This document shows positions 35,307 through 45,633 of a stretch of 64,000 nucleotides of DNA, in pieces. The position numbers were made by a program, and so were the translations under genes. Below the pieces are notes generated by a model. The model saw nothing but the letters and a program-made list of their open reading frames with translations. It was not told the DNA's origin and did no database searches. Every line of letters starts with the position of its first letter. The stretch's first letter is position 1. This stretch comes from Tsukamurella sp. 8F (lineage in GTDB: Bacteria; Actinomycetota; Actinomycetes; Mycobacteriales; Mycobacteriaceae), in assembly GCF_029167375.1 (NCBI RefSeq), contig NZ_JARFTP010000013.1, positions 62,001-126,000 of the forward strand, given 5' to 3'.

Positions 35307-36671
35307 TCAGCCGACGGCAGCACGGACCAGCCGCTCGACCGCCGCGGGGTGGCCGGCGGGGTGGGTGTGCAGGTAGGAGGCGTGCACGCGCGCTGTCGCG
35401 ACGCCGTCGCGGACGGGCGAGGACTCGCCGCGCCACCCCCAGGCGGGCGGGGCATCGCCGTCGACCGTGACCGCCGTGCGGTGGAACTCGTGTCCGGTGA
35501 CCCGCTCGCCCGTCGCATAGAGGAACGAGTCGGACAGCGCGACGGCGTCCCGGTAACCGAGCGTCAGGCGCGGGGTGAAGACGGCGTCGGCGGGCACCGC
35601 GCCTGCCATCGGTGCGCCCTCGAGCGCCCGGGCCAGATAGAGCAGCCCCGCGCACTCCGCCTGGACGTAGCCGCCGCCGGCGGCGAGGGCGCGCACCTGC
35701 CGCAGCAGCGCGACGTTGGCCGACAGCCGCTCCGCGAACACCTCGGGGAAGCCGCCGGGCAGGATCACCGCGGTCGCACCGTCCGGCAGCTCGTCCACGA
35801 GGGGGTCGAACCGCTCGACCCGCGCGCCCGCTGCGGCCAACAGCTCCTCGTGCTCGGCGTACCCGAAGCTGAACGCGGGTCCGCCCGCCAGCCCGACGAC
35901 GGGCGAACCCATCCGCGAGACCTCGGCCGCGGGATCCCAGGTGGCACCGTCGGGCACCGGCGCGGCGAGTTCGGCCACGCGGGCGACGTCCACGTGCTCG
36001 GCGACCAGATCGCTCATCCCGCCCACCGCATCGACAGCCGCCGCCGCGCGCTCGAGCGCGGGCACGAGGCCCAGGTGCCGCTCGGGCACCTCGAGGCGGG
36101 GCCGCGACGGGACCGCACCCAGCACCTCGAGCCCGGCATGCGCGCACGCGGCCCTCAGCACGCGTTCATGCCGGGGACTCGATACACGGTTGAGGACGAC
36201 GCCGGCCACGGCGACGTCGGTCCGGAAGCCGACGAAGCCCGCAAGCACCGCAGCAAGGCTCTGCGAGTGTCCGCGCGCGTCCACGACCAGCAGCACCGGT
36301 GCGCGCAGCGCGGCCGCCACGTCGGCGGTCGACCCGATGCCCATCGCCCCGACACCGGCGGCACCGTCGTCGGCGATGCGGCCGTCGAACAACCCCATGA
36401 CGCCCTCGACGACGGCGACGTCGCAGCCCGTCGCTCCGTGCCGGTAGAGCGGCGCGACGCGATCCGGGCCGCACAGGTTCGCGTCGAGGTTGCGCCCGGG
36501 TCGCCCGGCGGCGACGGCGTGATAGCCGGGATCGATGTAATCCGGGCCGACCTTGAACGGCGCGACCTCGCGGCCGGCGGCGCGCAGGGCGCCCATGAGT
36601 CCTGTCGCGATCGTCGTCTTCCCGCTGCCCGAAGCCGGGGCGGCGACCACGAGCGCCGGCGTACCTACCAC
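35307..36671 (-). CDS. cobB: Cobyrinic/hydrogenobyrinic acid a,c-diamide synthase
   Basis: A 454-residue amidotransferase that makes the a,c-diamide of (hydrogeno)byrinic acid with ATP and glutamine. The N-terminal ATPase half shows APASGSGKTTIATGL (P-loop) and FKVGPDYIDPGYH; the C-terminal GATase half has GGYVQAECAGLLYL with the nucleophilic Cys. GTG 36671 overlaps the cobO stop by 7 bases. The open frame upstream of it is cobO shadow. It ends the unit before the terminator at 35261. Confidence 0.95.
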   Translation of the reverse strand: MVGTPALVVAAPASGSGKTTIATGLMGALRAAGREVAPFKVGPDYIDPGYHAVAAGRPGRNLDANLCGPDRVAPLYRHGATGCDVAVVEGVMGLFDGRIADDGAAGVGAMGIGSTADVAAALRAPVLLVVDARGHSQSLAAVLAGFVGFRTDVAVAGVVLNRVSSPRHERVLRAACAHAGLEVLGAVPSRPRLEVPERHLGLVPALERAAAAVDAVGGMSDLVAEHVDVARVAELAAPVPDGATWDPAAEVSRMGSPVVGLAGGPAFSFGYAEHEELLAAAGARVERFDPLVDELPDGATAVILPGGFPEVFAERLSANVALLRQVRALAAGGGYVQAECAGLLYLARALEGAPMAGAVPADAVFTPRLTLGYRDAVALSDSFLYATGERVTGHEFHRTAVTVDGDAPPAWGWRGESSPVRDGVATARVHASYLHTHPAGHPAAVERLVRAAVG

Positions 36672-37282
36672 TCGATGCCGCGTTGGCCCTTGCGCCCCGC
36701 GTCCATCGGATGCTTGATCTTGGTCATCTCGGTCACCAGGTCCGCGGCCTCCACCAGCGCGGCGGGCGCGTCCCGGCCCGTGATCACCACGTGCTGGTTG
36801 CCGGGGCGGGCCCGCAGCGTGTCCACCACTTCGTCGGTGTCGACCCAACCCCACTTCAGTGGGTACGTGAACTCGTCGAGCACATAGAAGCGATGCGTCT
36901 CGGCGGCCAACCGGCGCGCGATCTCTTCCCAACCCGCGCGGGCCGCAGTTGCATGGTCCTCTTCCGCGGACTCGTCGCGCCGCAGCCAGGACCAGCCCTG
37001 CCCCATCTTGTGCCACTCGACGGGGCCGCCCACCCCGTCACGCTCATGCAGCCGACCGAGAGTACGAAACGTGCTCTCCTCGCCCACCTTCCACTTCGCA
37101 CTCTTGACGAACTGGAACACCCCTACGGAGAAGCCCTGGTTCCAGGCGCGCAGCGCCATACCGAAAGCCGCGGTCGACTTCCCCTTGCCCGGGCCCGTGT
37201 GCACGGCCAGCACGGGCTGGTTGCGGCGCTGGCGGGTGGTCAGGCCATCGTCGGGGACCGACTCGGGCTTGCCCTGCGGCAT
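36665..37282 (-). CDS. cobO: Cob(I)yrinic acid a,c-diamide adenosyltransferase
   Basis: A 205-residue CobO/BtuR. P-loop GPGKGKSTAAFG (about 30-41), GFSVGVFQFVKSAKW, and the C-terminal FYVLDEFTYPLKWGWV plus VVITGRDAP follow the family order. It transfers the adenosyl group of ATP to the cobalt. ATG 37282 has a strong AGGAGGAGG. It follows the Mg-chelatase gene and overlaps cobB, as in the M. tuberculosis order Rv2848c-Rv2850c from memory. Confidence 0.96.
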   Translation of the reverse strand: MPQGKPESVPDDGLTTRQRRNQPVLAVHTGPGKGKSTAAFGMALRAWNQGFSVGVFQFVKSAKWKVGEESTFRTLGRLHERDGVGGPVEWHKMGQGWSWLRRDESAEEDHATAARAGWEEIARRLAAETHRFYVLDEFTYPLKWGWVDTDEVVDTLRARPGNQHVVITGRDAPAALVEAADLVTEMTKIKHPMDAGRKGQRGIEW

Positions 37283-37300
37283 TCGTTCCTCCTCCTGTGA

Positions 37301-39181
37301 TCACGCAGCGCGAGCGGCACGGGCCAACCCGCTACCGCCGAGGCCTTCGAGTGGCAGCAGCTCGGCCCCCAAAGCAGCGGCGACAGTGCGCGCAAGGCCG
37401 AGGCGGACCATCGAAGTCTCGCAGTCGACGACGACGGCGGCACGCCCCTCGGCGCGGAGCGACGTTGCGGCGGTGACTGCGCGCCCGAGCGGGTCGTGGC
37501 CGAAAGTAGCGCGACCATCCGTGAGCAGCACGACGAGAGGGCGCCGGGCGTCGGGGCGCAGTCCCTCCCGGTGCAGCAGGCGGCGGGTCTCGACGAGCGC
37601 TTCGGCGAGCGGCGTGCGACCGCCGGTGCGAGCGCGCGCGAGCCGCGCGACGGCCACGTCGACGGAGCGCGTGGGTGGGACGAGTACCGTCGCCTCGCTC
37701 CCGCGGAAGCCGATCACGGCGACTTTGTCGCGACGCTGGTAGGCGTCACGCAGTAGGGACACCGCCGCGTCCCCGACCAGCGAGAGGCGTTCTCGGGCGG
37801 CCATCGAACCCGAGAGGTCGACCGCGAACACCACGAGGTTCCCCTCGCGCGCGACTCGCACAGGAGGGCGCAGATCGTCGGGCTCCAGCCGAAGCGGACC
37901 GGCGCTGCGACCGCGGACGGCCTGGAACGGGGCCGCAGCGACGACGGTGGCAGGCAGATGCAGGCCCGGCCCGCTGTTCCCGGCGCGGACCACTCGCCCG
38001 CTCTCGGACAGCGCGAGCGAGCGGCGACCGACGACGCCGGACCCGAGGCCGCGCACCGTTAGGCGCCGGACTGCGGAGGGCCGGCCGGGCGGGAACCCCG
38101 GGCCCCCGGACGGTGCCGGCGCGGCTGTGTCGGAAGTGTCGTCCACATCGCCGGTGGGTGGCACGTCCTCCGGGACGGATTCGCCGCCGTCGGGGCCCGA
38201 GTCGTCCGGCCCCCGATCGGGGTCGTCGTCCGGATCGTCCGGTGCAGGTCCGGGATCCTCCTCGCGCGCCTCGTCGAGCGCGTCGTCGAGGTCCCGCCGG
38301 TCCAGGCCGGGCTCATCGAACGGGTCTCGCCGGCGGCGGTGCGGAAGCGCCAGCGTTGCCGCCACGCGCACGTCCTCCTCGGCCACCTCGTCGGCACCGC
38401 GCCAAGCGGCGTGCGCGGCGGCGGCGCGGGCGATGACCAGGTCGGCCCGCATACCGTCGACGTCGAATGCGGCGCATACGGCGGCGATCCGGCGCAGCTC
38501 GGCGTCGGGCACGGCGACCTTCGGCAGCCGTTCGCGCGCCGAGGCGATATCGGCGGCGAGGCGGGCATCGGCGTCGGCGTACTTCGCCGCGAAACCCTCC
38601 GGATCGTTCTCGTACTCGAGCCGCCGCCGCATGACCTCGACGCGGACCCCGACCTCACGGGACGCGCGTACGTCGACGGCGAAGCCGAAGCGATCGAGCA
38701 GCTGGGGCCGCAGCTCGCCCTCCTCCGGGTTCATGGTCCCCACCAGAACGAAGCGCGAGTCGTAGCTGCGGGAGACGCCGTCACGCTCCACGTTGACGCG
38801 GCCCATCGCGGCCGCGTCCAGCAGGACGTCGACGAGGTGATCGGAGAGGAGGTTCACCTCGTCCACGTAGAGGATGCCGCCGTCCGCGTCGAAGAGCAGG
38901 CCGGGTGTGAAGGCCACCTGCCCGTCGCCCAGCACCTTGTGCAGGTCGAGTGAGCCGGTGACGCGGTCCTCGGTCGCTCCGATGGGCAGCTCCACGAGCC
39001 GGGCCGAACGATCGTCGGCATCTGGCAGCAGGGGCGCCAATGCACGCGCGGCGGTGGACTTCGCGGTGCCCTTCTCTCCGCGTACCAGCACGCCGCCGAT
39101 AGCGGGCGCGACGGCGCACAGCGTGAGGGCGAGCCGCAGCTCTTCGTGTCCGACGACCGCGCTGAACGGGTACGCCGTCAT
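37301..39181 (-). CDS. Magnesium/cobalt chelatase ChlI/ChlD fusion (AAA + vWA)
   Basis: A 626-residue fusion. The AAA part (1-~330) has Walker [29 protein letters not shown] and the arginine finger region [20 protein letters not shown]. An acidic Asp/Pro linker follows ([18 protein letters not shown], about 345-400), then a von Willebrand A domain with the metal-ion site FAVDLSGSM and [11 protein letters not shown]. Such subunits power metal insertion into tetrapyrroles; a cob context suggests cobalt for B12, but a large CobN subunit is not in the window. ATG 39181 overlaps the GNAT stop (ATGA). Confidence 0.9.
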   Translation of the reverse strand: MTAYPFSAVVGHEELRLALTLCAVAPAIGGVLVRGEKGTAKSTAARALAPLLPDADDRSARLVELPIGATEDRVTGSLDLHKVLGDGQVAFTPGLLFDADGGILYVDEVNLLSDHLVDVLLDAAAMGRVNVERDGVSRSYDSRFVLVGTMNPEEGELRPQLLDRFGFAVDVRASREVGVRVEVMRRRLEYENDPEGFAAKYADADARLAADIASARERLPKVAVPDAELRRIAAVCAAFDVDGMRADLVIARAAAAHAAWRGADEVAEEDVRVAATLALPHRRRRDPFDEPGLDRRDLDDALDEAREEDPGPAPDDPDDDPDRGPDDSGPDGGESVPEDVPPTGDVDDTSDTAAPAPSGGPGFPPGRPSAVRRLTVRGLGSGVVGRRSLALSESGRVVRAGNSGPGLHLPATVVAAAPFQAVRGRSAGPLRLEPDDLRPPVRVAREGNLVVFAVDLSGSMAARERLSLVGDAAVSLLRDAYQRRDKVAVIGFRGSEATVLVPPTRSVDVAVARLARARTGGRTPLAEALVETRRLLHREGLRPDARRPLVVLLTDGRATFGHDPLGRAVTAATSLRAEGRAAVVVDCETSMVRLGLARTVAAALGAELLPLEGLGGSGLARAARAA

Positions 39182-39636
39182 TCGTACCCTCGCGTGCGGA
39201 TCATCGGAATGTGCGGTATGCCGTCCTCGACGTACTCGTCGCCCGCAGGCTCGAAACCGAACTTGGCGTACATCTCTCGCAGGTATGTCTGCGCCGCGAG
39301 ATGGCAGGGCCGGTCGCCGACCTCCGCGAGCGCCGCCTCCAGTAGCCGTGCACCGTCGCCGCGCCCGCGCGCCTGCCGTGCGACACACAGGCGCCCGACC
39401 CTGAACACTGAGCCCTCGGGGCCCTCGTCCTCGAGCAGGCGCGCAGTGGCGACGATGCGACCGTCGTCCTCGATCCACAGGTGCCGGGTGAGCGGAAGCA
39501 GGTCGCGGCCGTCGGGATCGACGTACGGCGACGCCTGCTCACCGACGAACACCTCGGCCCGCAGGCGCAGCAGCGCGTACAGGGTGGCGGCGTCGAGGTC
39601 CGGAGCCCACGCCCGGTGCAGGGCGGCCATCGTCAC
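39178..39636 (-). CDS. GNAT acetyltransferase (ElaA-like)
   Basis: A 152-residue GNAT. It starts [33 protein letters not shown] (the ElaA start) and carries the acetyl-CoA loop [25 protein letters not shown] with a RxxGRG/A-type signature, then [18 protein letters not shown]. The acetyl-CoA motif is normal; substrate unknown. GTG 39636 overlaps the mqo TGA as GTGA; ATG 39630 is the alternative. It sits between the chelatase and mqo, the order remembered for Rv2850c-Rv2852c. Confidence 0.88.
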   Translation of the reverse strand: MTMAALHRAWAPDLDAATLYALLRLRAEVFVGEQASPYVDPDGRDLLPLTRHLWIEDDGRIVATARLLEDEGPEGSVFRVGRLCVARQARGRGDGARLLEAALAEVGDRPCHLAAQTYLREMYAKFGFEPAGDEYVEDGIPHIPMIRTRGYE

Positions 39637-41168
39637 GCGGTCGTCGCGGCCTCTGCCCGGCGGGCCGCCGCGGCCTCTTCCGCCCTGGCAACCGAGCCGG
39701 GGGCCAACTCCAGAGTGCGCCCCGTCCAGTCCCAGACCTGCTGGAAAAGCGCCTTGTTGTCGTTCAAGGTGGTCCCGTAGGAGGGGATCATCTCGGTGAG
39801 CAACGGCTGCCAGGCCGCCATGTGCTTCGGGAAGCACTTGCTCAGGACGTCGAGCATGGCCGGGACGGCCGTCGACGCGCCCGGCGAGGCGCCCAGCAGG
39901 CCGGCGATGGTCTGGTCCTCGGCCGCGATGACCGCCGTGCCGAACTCCAGGGAGCCACCGCCGCCGGTCTTCCGGATGACCTGCACGCGTTGACCCGCCG
40001 TGATGAGCTCCCAGTCAGGGCCCTCGGCGCGCGGTAGGAACTCGGACAGCGTGTGCACCCGGTTGTGCATCGACTGCAGGACCTCGCCGATCAGGTACTT
40101 CGTCAGACCCATCTCCTTGAGGCCCACCGACATCATCGGGATGATGTTGTTCGGCTTCACGGACAGGGGCAGGTCGGTGAACTTGCCGGCCTTGAGGAAG
40201 TTGGGCGAGAAGCCGGCGTACGGGCCGAACAGCAGGCCCTTGTCCCCGCCTATGACGCGGGTGTCGAGGTGCGGGACCGACATCGGCGGGGCGCCGACGG
40301 CGGCCTTGCCGTAGACCTTCGCGGCGTGGTTCTCGATGAGCTCAGGGTTGGTGCAGCGGAAGAACTGGCCGGAGACCGGGAAACCGCCGAAGCCCTTCGC
40401 CTCCTTGATTCCCGACTTCTGCAGCAGCGGCAGCGCACCACCGCCGGCACCGACGAACACGAACCGCGCGTCCACGCGGGACTTCTCGCCCGTGCGCAGG
40501 TTCTTGACGGTGAGGCGCCACCCGCGATCGGTCCGGGACAGGCCCGTGACCTTGGTACCGAAGTGCACCGCCCCGCCCTCGCCGATGAAGTTGACGAGCT
40601 TCTTGGACAGCGACCCGAAGTCCACGTCCGTGCCGCCGTCGTACCAGTTCACAGCGACGGGGTCGGCGAAATTACGGCCTGCGGCCATGAGCGGCAGGCG
40701 CTCGGAGAACGTGGCCGGGTCGGTGAAGAACTCCATGCCCTCGAACAGGGTCTCCTTCGAAAGCGCCTCGTAGCGCTTGCGCAGGTACTCCACATCGTCC
40801 TGGCCGTGCACGAAGCTGGCGTGCGCGATCGGGTTGATGAAGTCGGACGGGTCGCGGAGGACCCCCGAGTCCACCGCGTACGACCAGAACTGCCGCGACA
40901 CCTGGAACTGCTCGTTGATCGAGATCGCCTTGCTGATGTCGACCGAGCCGTCCGCCTGCTGCGGCGTGTAGTTGAGCTCGCACAGCGCGGAGTGTCCGGT
41001 GCCCGCGTTGTTCCACGGGTCCGACGACTCGGCGGCAACCGCATCAAGGGATTCGAACAGGTTGATCGACCAGCTCGGCTCGAGCTTCCGGATCAGAGTG
41101 CCCAGCGTGGCGCTCATGATTCCTGCGCCGACCAGGGCGACGTCCGTCTCGATCACGTTCTGGGCCAT
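39633..41168 (-). CDS. mqo: Malate:quinone oxidoreductase
   Basis: A 511-residue FAD enzyme that oxidises malate to oxaloacetate and passes electrons to menaquinone, peripheral on the membrane. FAD-binding starts with [15 protein letters not shown] (about 9-23); later [29 protein letters not shown] and [16 protein letters not shown] are family blocks. I chose ATG 41168 (MAQNVIETD), with a GAGGGAGTGG SD; GTG 41180 leaves that SD no spacing. It is the first gene of a unit that overlaps the GNAT downstream. Confidence 0.95.
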   Translation of the reverse strand: MAQNVIETDVALVGAGIMSATLGTLIRKLEPSWSINLFESLDAVAAESSDPWNNAGTGHSALCELNYTPQQADGSVDISKAISINEQFQVSRQFWSYAVDSGVLRDPSDFINPIAHASFVHGQDDVEYLRKRYEALSKETLFEGMEFFTDPATFSERLPLMAAGRNFADPVAVNWYDGGTDVDFGSLSKKLVNFIGEGGAVHFGTKVTGLSRTDRGWRLTVKNLRTGEKSRVDARFVFVGAGGGALPLLQKSGIKEAKGFGGFPVSGQFFRCTNPELIENHAAKVYGKAAVGAPPMSVPHLDTRVIGGDKGLLFGPYAGFSPNFLKAGKFTDLPLSVKPNNIIPMMSVGLKEMGLTKYLIGEVLQSMHNRVHTLSEFLPRAEGPDWELITAGQRVQVIRKTGGGGSLEFGTAVIAAEDQTIAGLLGASPGASTAVPAMLDVLSKCFPKHMAAWQPLLTEMIPSYGTTLNDNKALFQQVWDWTGRTLELAPGSVARAEEAAAARRAEAATTA

Positions 41169-41307
41169 CGGCTGATCCACTCCCTCAGTCGGTTGATCGG
41201 GGCGGGCCGGCGCCGCTGATGCGCCGTCGCCCGGTGCGGAGAACCTTACTCCAGCGAGCGTCAGCCGCCCGACGGCGGATCATCCGGCTCGTCGAACCGG
41301 TTGTCAT

Positions 41308-41313
41308 TAGAGT
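41308..41313 (+). promoter_or_regulatory. Candidate -10 for the hydrolase-mtr pair
   Basis: TAGAGT ends 7 bases before GTG 41321, with no SD in between. Confidence 0.45.
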
Positions 41314-41320
41314 CGACACC

Positions 41321-42325
41321 GTGCCCCAACCCACGCTGCAGTACGAGCCCGACCGGCTCGGGCCGGAATACGCCGCCCATACCTTCGAGCTCGGCCCCGA
41401 CCCCGACGGGGAGCCCGGTCCCGATTCCGCGCCGGGCAGCGTCGTCGCCACGCTGGTGAAGCATGTCTCGGCCCCCGCGCCTACGCGGGCCGTGCTGTGG
41501 GTGCACGGCTTCTCGGACTACTTCTTCCAGACCCACATCGCCGAGTTCTTCGCCGCTCGCGGGTACGCCTTCTACGCGCTGGACCTGCGCAAGTCCGGGC
41601 GGTCTCTGCGAGCGGGGCAGTCGGCCCACTACACGACGGACCTCGCCGTATACGACCAGGAGCTCGACCTCGCCGTCGACGCGATCACCGCCGAACATCC
41701 CGGCCTACCACTGGTGATCGCCGCCCATTCGACCGGCGCCCTGATCGTGCCGCTGTGGCTGGATCGACGACGGCGGCGCAACGATCTCGGCCCCATCGTC
41801 GGCGAGGTGCTCGACAGCCCGTGGTTCGACCTGCAGGGCTCGATGGTGCTGCGCGAGGTCGCGACCCCCGTCGTCAAACTGATCGGCAAGACCGCCGGCA
41901 CGCGCGTCATCCCCGTCGAGGCGATCGGTGTCTACGGACAGACGGCGCACGTCAGCGAGCACGGCGAATGGGACTACGACACGTCGGTCAAGCCGATCGA
42001 AGGCTTCCCCGTCCGGTTCGGCTGGCTGCGGGCAGTGCGCGTCGCGCATTCGCTGCTGCACCGCGGCCTCGACGTGGGGGTCCCCTCGCTCGTCTTGCGC
42101 TCGCAGAGATCGTTCGCCCCCAAGGAGTACAGCCCAGAGGCCGCGACCGCCGACGTCGTCCTCGACACCCGGCAGATCGCCAAGTGGTCCGGGTGCCTCG
42201 GCGGCCGAACCACCGTCATCCCCCTCGACGGTGCCATGCATGACGTATTCCTCTCGGCTCCCGAGGTGCGCGCAGCCGCCTTCGATGAACTCGCCGGGTG
42301 GCTCGAGCGGGAGGTGGAGAAGTGA
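41321..42325 (+). CDS. Alpha/beta hydrolase, lysophospholipase-like (Rv2854-like)
   Basis: A 334-residue serine hydrolase. Oxyanion region [22 protein letters not shown], nucleophile elbow AAHSTGA (Ser in the GxSxG-like AHSTG), and the C-terminal AMHDVF His complete a plausible triad. It resembles monoacylglycerol lipase/lysophospholipase proteins. The GTG start 41321 is chosen for TAGAGT spacing; the longer frame upstream is Arg-rich. It overlaps mtr by four bases (GTGA), so both are probably translated together; from memory the pair corresponds to Rv2854-Rv2855. Confidence 0.87.
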   Translation: MPQPTLQYEPDRLGPEYAAHTFELGPDPDGEPGPDSAPGSVVATLVKHVSAPAPTRAVLWVHGFSDYFFQTHIAEFFAARGYAFYALDLRKSGRSLRAGQSAHYTTDLAVYDQELDLAVDAITAEHPGLPLVIAAHSTGALIVPLWLDRRRRRNDLGPIVGEVLDSPWFDLQGSMVLREVATPVVKLIGKTAGTRVIPVEAIGVYGQTAHVSEHGEWDYDTSVKPIEGFPVRFGWLRAVRVAHSLLHRGLDVGVPSLVLRSQRSFAPKEYSPEAATADVVLDTRQIAKWSGCLGGRTTVIPLDGAMHDVFLSAPEVRAAAFDELAGWLEREVEK

Positions 42326-43731
42326 CGGGAAGCGACGAAACGCGCGTCTTCGATCTGGTGATCATCGGTTCGGGCAGCGGCAACTCGATCCCGGACGACC
42401 GCTTCGACTCGAAGTCCATCGCCATCGTCGATCAGGGCGTCTACGCCGGGGCGTACGGCGGGACCTGCCTCAACGTGGGCTGCATCCCGACCAAGATGTT
42501 CGTCTATCCCGCGGATCTAGCGGACGAGGCGCGCGACGGGGAACGGCTCGGCGTGCAGTCGGCGGTCTCCGGTGCCAGGTGGGCGGAGATCCGCGACCGC
42601 GTGTTCTCCCGCATCGACCCCATCGCCGCCGGGGGCCTGCGCTACCGCGTGGACGACTGCCCGAATATCACCGTGTTCCAGGAACATGCGGAGTTCCTGC
42701 CGCCTGCGGACGGTGCCCATCGGTTGCGACTCGCCGACGGCACCGTCGTCGCGGGGCGCACGGTCGTGATCGCGGCGGGGTCGCGGCCCGTGATTCCGCC
42801 GGTGATCGCCGACTCGGGCGCGGCCTTCCACACCAACGACGACATCATGCGCCTTCCAGACCTCCCGGAACGCGTGGTGATCGTCGGAAGTGGCTATATC
42901 GCAGCAGAATTCGCGCATGTCTTCTCGGGGCTGGGGTCCACGGTGACCGTCGTCGCCCGGGGGCCGCGGCTACTGCGTTCGCAGGATGTGACGGTCTCCG
43001 AGCGGTTCACTGATCTCGCTGCGAAGAAGTGGGACGTACGCCTGAACACGGAAGTGTCCGCCGCACAGGATGTTCCGGGTGGCGTGCGGGTCGACCTCAC
43101 GGACGGCACGACCGTGTCCGCCGGCGTCCTGCTCGTCGCGACCGGCCGGCAGCCCAACGGAGATCGGCTGGGAGTGGAGGCCGCCGGCCTCGAGCTCGAC
43201 GACGCGGGCCGCGTCCCCGTCGACGAGCATCAGCGCACGGCCGTGCGCGGGATCTACGCGCTCGGCGACGTGAGCTCGCCGTATCTGCTCAAACACGTCG
43301 CGAATCACGAGGCGCGGGTCGTCCAGGCGAATCTGTTGTCCGAGTGGGACTCCCCCGTGGCGACCACCGACCACCGGTTCGTGCCGGGCGCGGTGTTCAC
43401 CCGCCCCCAGGTCGCTTCCGTCGGGCTGACCGAGGCGCAGGCGCGCGAGCGGGGGATCGACGTCGTGGTGAAGGTGCAGAACTACGGCGACATCGCCTAC
43501 GGCTGGGCGATGGAGGACGGCGAGGGCCTGTGCAAGCTGATCGCGGACCGCGCGACCGGGCTGTTGGTCGGCGCGCATCTCATCGGATACCAGGCGTCCG
43601 CGCTGATCCAATCGGTGATCACCGCGATGTCGTTCTCCATACCCGTGCACGAGTTCGCCCGCGGGCAGTACTGGATCCATCCGGCGCTGCCCGAGCTGAT
43701 CGAGAACGCGCTTCTGGGGCTCGAACTGTAG
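42322..43731 (+). CDS. mtr: Mycothione reductase
   Basis: A 469-residue NAD(P)H-flavin disulfide reductase that reduces oxidised mycothiol, the main low-molecular-weight thiol of actinobacteria. FAD site [10 protein letters not shown], redox disulfide [18 protein letters not shown](P)H site [12 protein letters not shown], second FAD block [21 protein letters not shown], and the active-site His/Glu [14 protein letters not shown] are all present. GTG 42322 has GGAGGTGGAGAA just upstream. It is the strongest evidence that the organism uses mycothiol. Confidence 0.96.
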   Translation: MTGSDETRVFDLVIIGSGSGNSIPDDRFDSKSIAIVDQGVYAGAYGGTCLNVGCIPTKMFVYPADLADEARDGERLGVQSAVSGARWAEIRDRVFSRIDPIAAGGLRYRVDDCPNITVFQEHAEFLPPADGAHRLRLADGTVVAGRTVVIAAGSRPVIPPVIADSGAAFHTNDDIMRLPDLPERVVIVGSGYIAAEFAHVFSGLGSTVTVVARGPRLLRSQDVTVSERFTDLAAKKWDVRLNTEVSAAQDVPGGVRVDLTDGTTVSAGVLLVATGRQPNGDRLGVEAAGLELDDAGRVPVDEHQRTAVRGIYALGDVSSPYLLKHVANHEARVVQANLLSEWDSPVATTDHRFVPGAVFTRPQVASVGLTEAQARERGIDVVVKVQNYGDIAYGWAMEDGEGLCKLIADRATGLLVGAHLIGYQASALIQSVITAMSFSIPVHEFARGQYWIHPALPELIENALLGLEL

Positions 43732-43798
43732 CGGCGGATTCGGGGAACGACGATTGCCGACGGGGCGCGCGGACGGGGACCTGCCCCGCCGGCGATCA

Positions 43799-44185
43799 CT
43801 ACCGAGGGAGCGCCCCGACCAGCTTCGCCATCGCCGACGCCGCACTGTCCGTCGCAGTGGGCCCGAGGGCGACGAGTGTCGAGATGAGGGCAGCGAGCTC
43901 AGTGACGTCGAGCGTCAGGGGCGCACCAGCGCCGGTCGGCGCGAGCCAGGACCCTCCGCCGGGCCCGCGCCGCGAACGGATCGGTAGGCCCGATTCGCGC
44001 AGCCGGGCCAGGTCTCTGTCGATGCTGCGCGGCGACGCGCCCAGGGCCCTCGCCAGACGGTCGGTGGATACGGGCACACCCCGGTGCTCGACGAGCATCT
44101 CTACCAGACGCTGCTGGCGCTCCACCCGACGCAGTGTGAGGAAGGCGTCCCGCGACGCTGTGGAGAGATCGACGGATCGCGCCAT
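43799..44185 (-). CDS. HTH-11/DeoR-type regulator without effector domain
   Basis: A 128-residue regulator. Residues 15-75 form a winged HTH (TLRRVERQQRLVEMLV, then TDRLARALGASPRSIDRDLARLRESGLPIRSRRGPGGG), the N-terminal domain of WYL or DeoR proteins. The WYL/sugar domain is missing; only ~45 residues follow, ending LDVTELAALISTLVAL. GGGAGGAAT precedes ATG 44185. It is divergent from the SnoaL-like gene, which may be its target. Confidence 0.8.
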   Translation of the reverse strand: MARSVDLSTASRDAFLTLRRVERQQRLVEMLVEHRGVPVSTDRLARALGASPRSIDRDLARLRESGLPIRSRRGPGGGSWLAPTGAGAPLTLDVTELAALISTLVALGPTATDSAASAMAKLVGALPR

Positions 44186-44235
44186 CGTTCTGGATTCCTC
44201 CCGATTCCCGCCATCGGCCTGGCGGCTTCTCCTCC

Positions 44236-44241
44236 TAGCGT
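44236..44241 (+). promoter_or_regulatory. Candidate -10 for the SnoaL-like gene
   Basis: TAGCGT lies 7 bases before ATG 44249 without an SD, within the 63-base divergent gap. Confidence 0.45.
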
Positions 44242-44248
44242 TGCCCAC

Positions 44249-44629
44249 ATGGAGACGAACACACAAGCAGCCGCCCGGGCCCGGGACTTCTTCGACGACT
44301 ACCGCGACGCCCTCCTCGCGCGGGACATCGACCGCATAGCCGCCGCCTACCACTGCCCCGCACTGATCGCTTTCCCCGCACAGGTCGTCGCTGTCACCGC
44401 CCCTGCGCAGACACGGACCTTCTTCGAGAACGCCGTGGGCCAATACGCGGGGGTCACCCGAGCGCGGGGGGACGTCACTGTTCTCGCCGCGACCGAGCAC
44501 AGCATCTGGGCCGACGTGACCTGGGACTATGACGGTGCGGCGCCTGCGGAGCGGATGGTCTATCAACTCCTCGACACCGGAGACGAGTGGCTCATCGGAG
44601 TACTCACGCCGGTCCTCGGCGCGTCCTGA
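44249..44629 (+). CDS. SnoaL/NTF2-like small protein
   Basis: A 126-residue protein with a cone-shaped NTF2 pattern: helices FFDDYRDALLARDIDRIAAAYHCPALI, strands TVLAATEHSIWADVTWDYDG and MVYQLLDTGDEWLIGVL. The family includes ketosteroid-isomerase-like, polyketide and stress proteins, so no reaction can be named. The ORF reads 55 codons further upstream as shadow; ATG 44249 is set by TAGCGT. It is divergent from a small HTH regulator. Confidence 0.78.
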   Translation: METNTQAAARARDFFDDYRDALLARDIDRIAAAYHCPALIAFPAQVVAVTAPAQTRTFFENAVGQYAGVTRARGDVTVLAATEHSIWADVTWDYDGAAPAERMVYQLLDTGDEWLIGVLTPVLGAS

Positions 44630-44647
44630 ACTCGAAACGCTATGCCG

Positions 44648-44671
44648 CCCGCGGAGCACTGCTCCGCGCGG
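44648..44671. terminator. Hairpin between the SnoaL-like and LppP/LprE genes
   Basis: GCGGAGC-ACT-GCTCCGC (44651-44667) with partly pairing flanks lies in the convergent gap 44630-44685. No T-run is seen. Confidence 0.5.
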
Positions 44672-44685
44672 GATCCGAACGCGCC

Positions 44686-45474
44686 TCAGGGGGCGGGCGT
44701 GGCCAGCACTCGCGGCTCGGTCGGGCTCGTCGGCTCCGGCACCTCCGATCCGGTAGTCGGGGCGGAGGGCGCCGTGGTGAGCGGCGTCGCGGTGGTTGTG
44801 GTCGCGGTCGTCGTATGTCCGGGGTTGTCCCCGAACGCCTGCGACGGCACGGCGCGATCCTGCGTCAGTGAGCCACCGGACAGTCTGTAGGTGACCGGCA
44901 CTGGACCGCCGGTGGGGTTCGCGGTCGCATCGCCGGGATTCAGCCAGCGATACTCGACCGTGACGGACGACTTCGTCGCCCCCGAGACGCGGGTGAACGC
45001 GGTCTGCTCCGCTGCCGATCGACCGAGGTAGCCGGACGAGTCGAAGAGCAGCACCCAGACCGGAGAGCCGCCCGTGCCGTCGATCAGGAAGGCTTCCGCC
45101 CACATCAGGTCGGGACAATCTCCGACGCGGTTCGGCGTCGATCGATAGACCATGAACCCGCGGTCGTAGAACCTCCCGAGCGATGTGACGGCCTTCTTAA
45201 CGGTCGCCGACTTCGGGTCCAGGCACTTTCCGCTGCCGGCCGTCACCGGTGTTCCCGCGACCTCCCCGCCGCCGTCCGAGCCCGCGCCGACCGAGCCCGC
45301 GTTGCCGGAGGCCCCACCCGCACCACCCGCGCCGACACGAGCGCCCGCACCGGCGTCGCCGCGGGAAGCGGCCGGGCCGCTCAGCACCGTCGGGCCGCTA
45401 CCGCCGTTGCCGCATCCTGCAGCTCCCAGGACCACTAGGGCGGCACATGCCGTGAGCCGCATCGCGTTTCGCAT
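44686..45474 (-). CDS. LppP/LprE-type lipoprotein
   Basis: A 262-residue exported lipoprotein. Signal MRNAMRLTACAALVVLGAAGC gives a lipobox with Cys at about residue 21. A Gly/Ala-rich linker (GAGARVGAGGAGGASG) precedes a globular part with paired cysteines (KCLDPKSATVKKAV, GDCPDLMWAEAFLIDG, SPVWVLLFDSSGYLG), typical of LppP/LprE. A Thr/Pro tail (TTTATTTTATPLTT, 45 residues) follows. ATG 45474 has GGAGGCGAGGGG. Its role at the envelope is not known. Confidence 0.85.
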   Translation of the reverse strand: MRNAMRLTACAALVVLGAAGCGNGGSGPTVLSGPAASRGDAGAGARVGAGGAGGASGNAGSVGAGSDGGGEVAGTPVTAGSGKCLDPKSATVKKAVTSLGRFYDRGFMVYRSTPNRVGDCPDLMWAEAFLIDGTGGSPVWVLLFDSSGYLGRSAAEQTAFTRVSGATKSSVTVEYRWLNPGDATANPTGGPVPVTYRLSGGSLTQDRAVPSQAFGDNPGHTTTATTTTATPLTTAPSAPTTGSEVPEPTSPTEPRVLATPAP

Positions 45475-45633
45475 CGCCCCTCGCCTCCCTGGTGCCACAC
45501 GGGCACCGTTGTTACCGCCAGTATCGCGATTCGTCCGGAATCCGTTACCGTTTCTCGCTTTTCCGCTGCGACACACCGCGACACACCGGTAGCCGGGCAG
45601 CGCGCGGGCCGCCATGTTTGGCACAGTGGAGGC

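Noticed and set aside
35220-36887. 555-codon plus-strand ORF opposite cobB
   Set aside because: Antisense shadow of cobB and its terminator.
35290-39181. Cobalamin riboswitch near the cob genes
   Set aside because: No B12-box-like conserved sequence (GCCACTG) was found upstream of cobO, the chelatase or mqo, or before cobQ.
43736-43790. CGGGG-ACCTG-CCCCG hairpin downstream of mtr
   Set aside because: Only five perfect pairs and no T-run; too weak to call a terminator.
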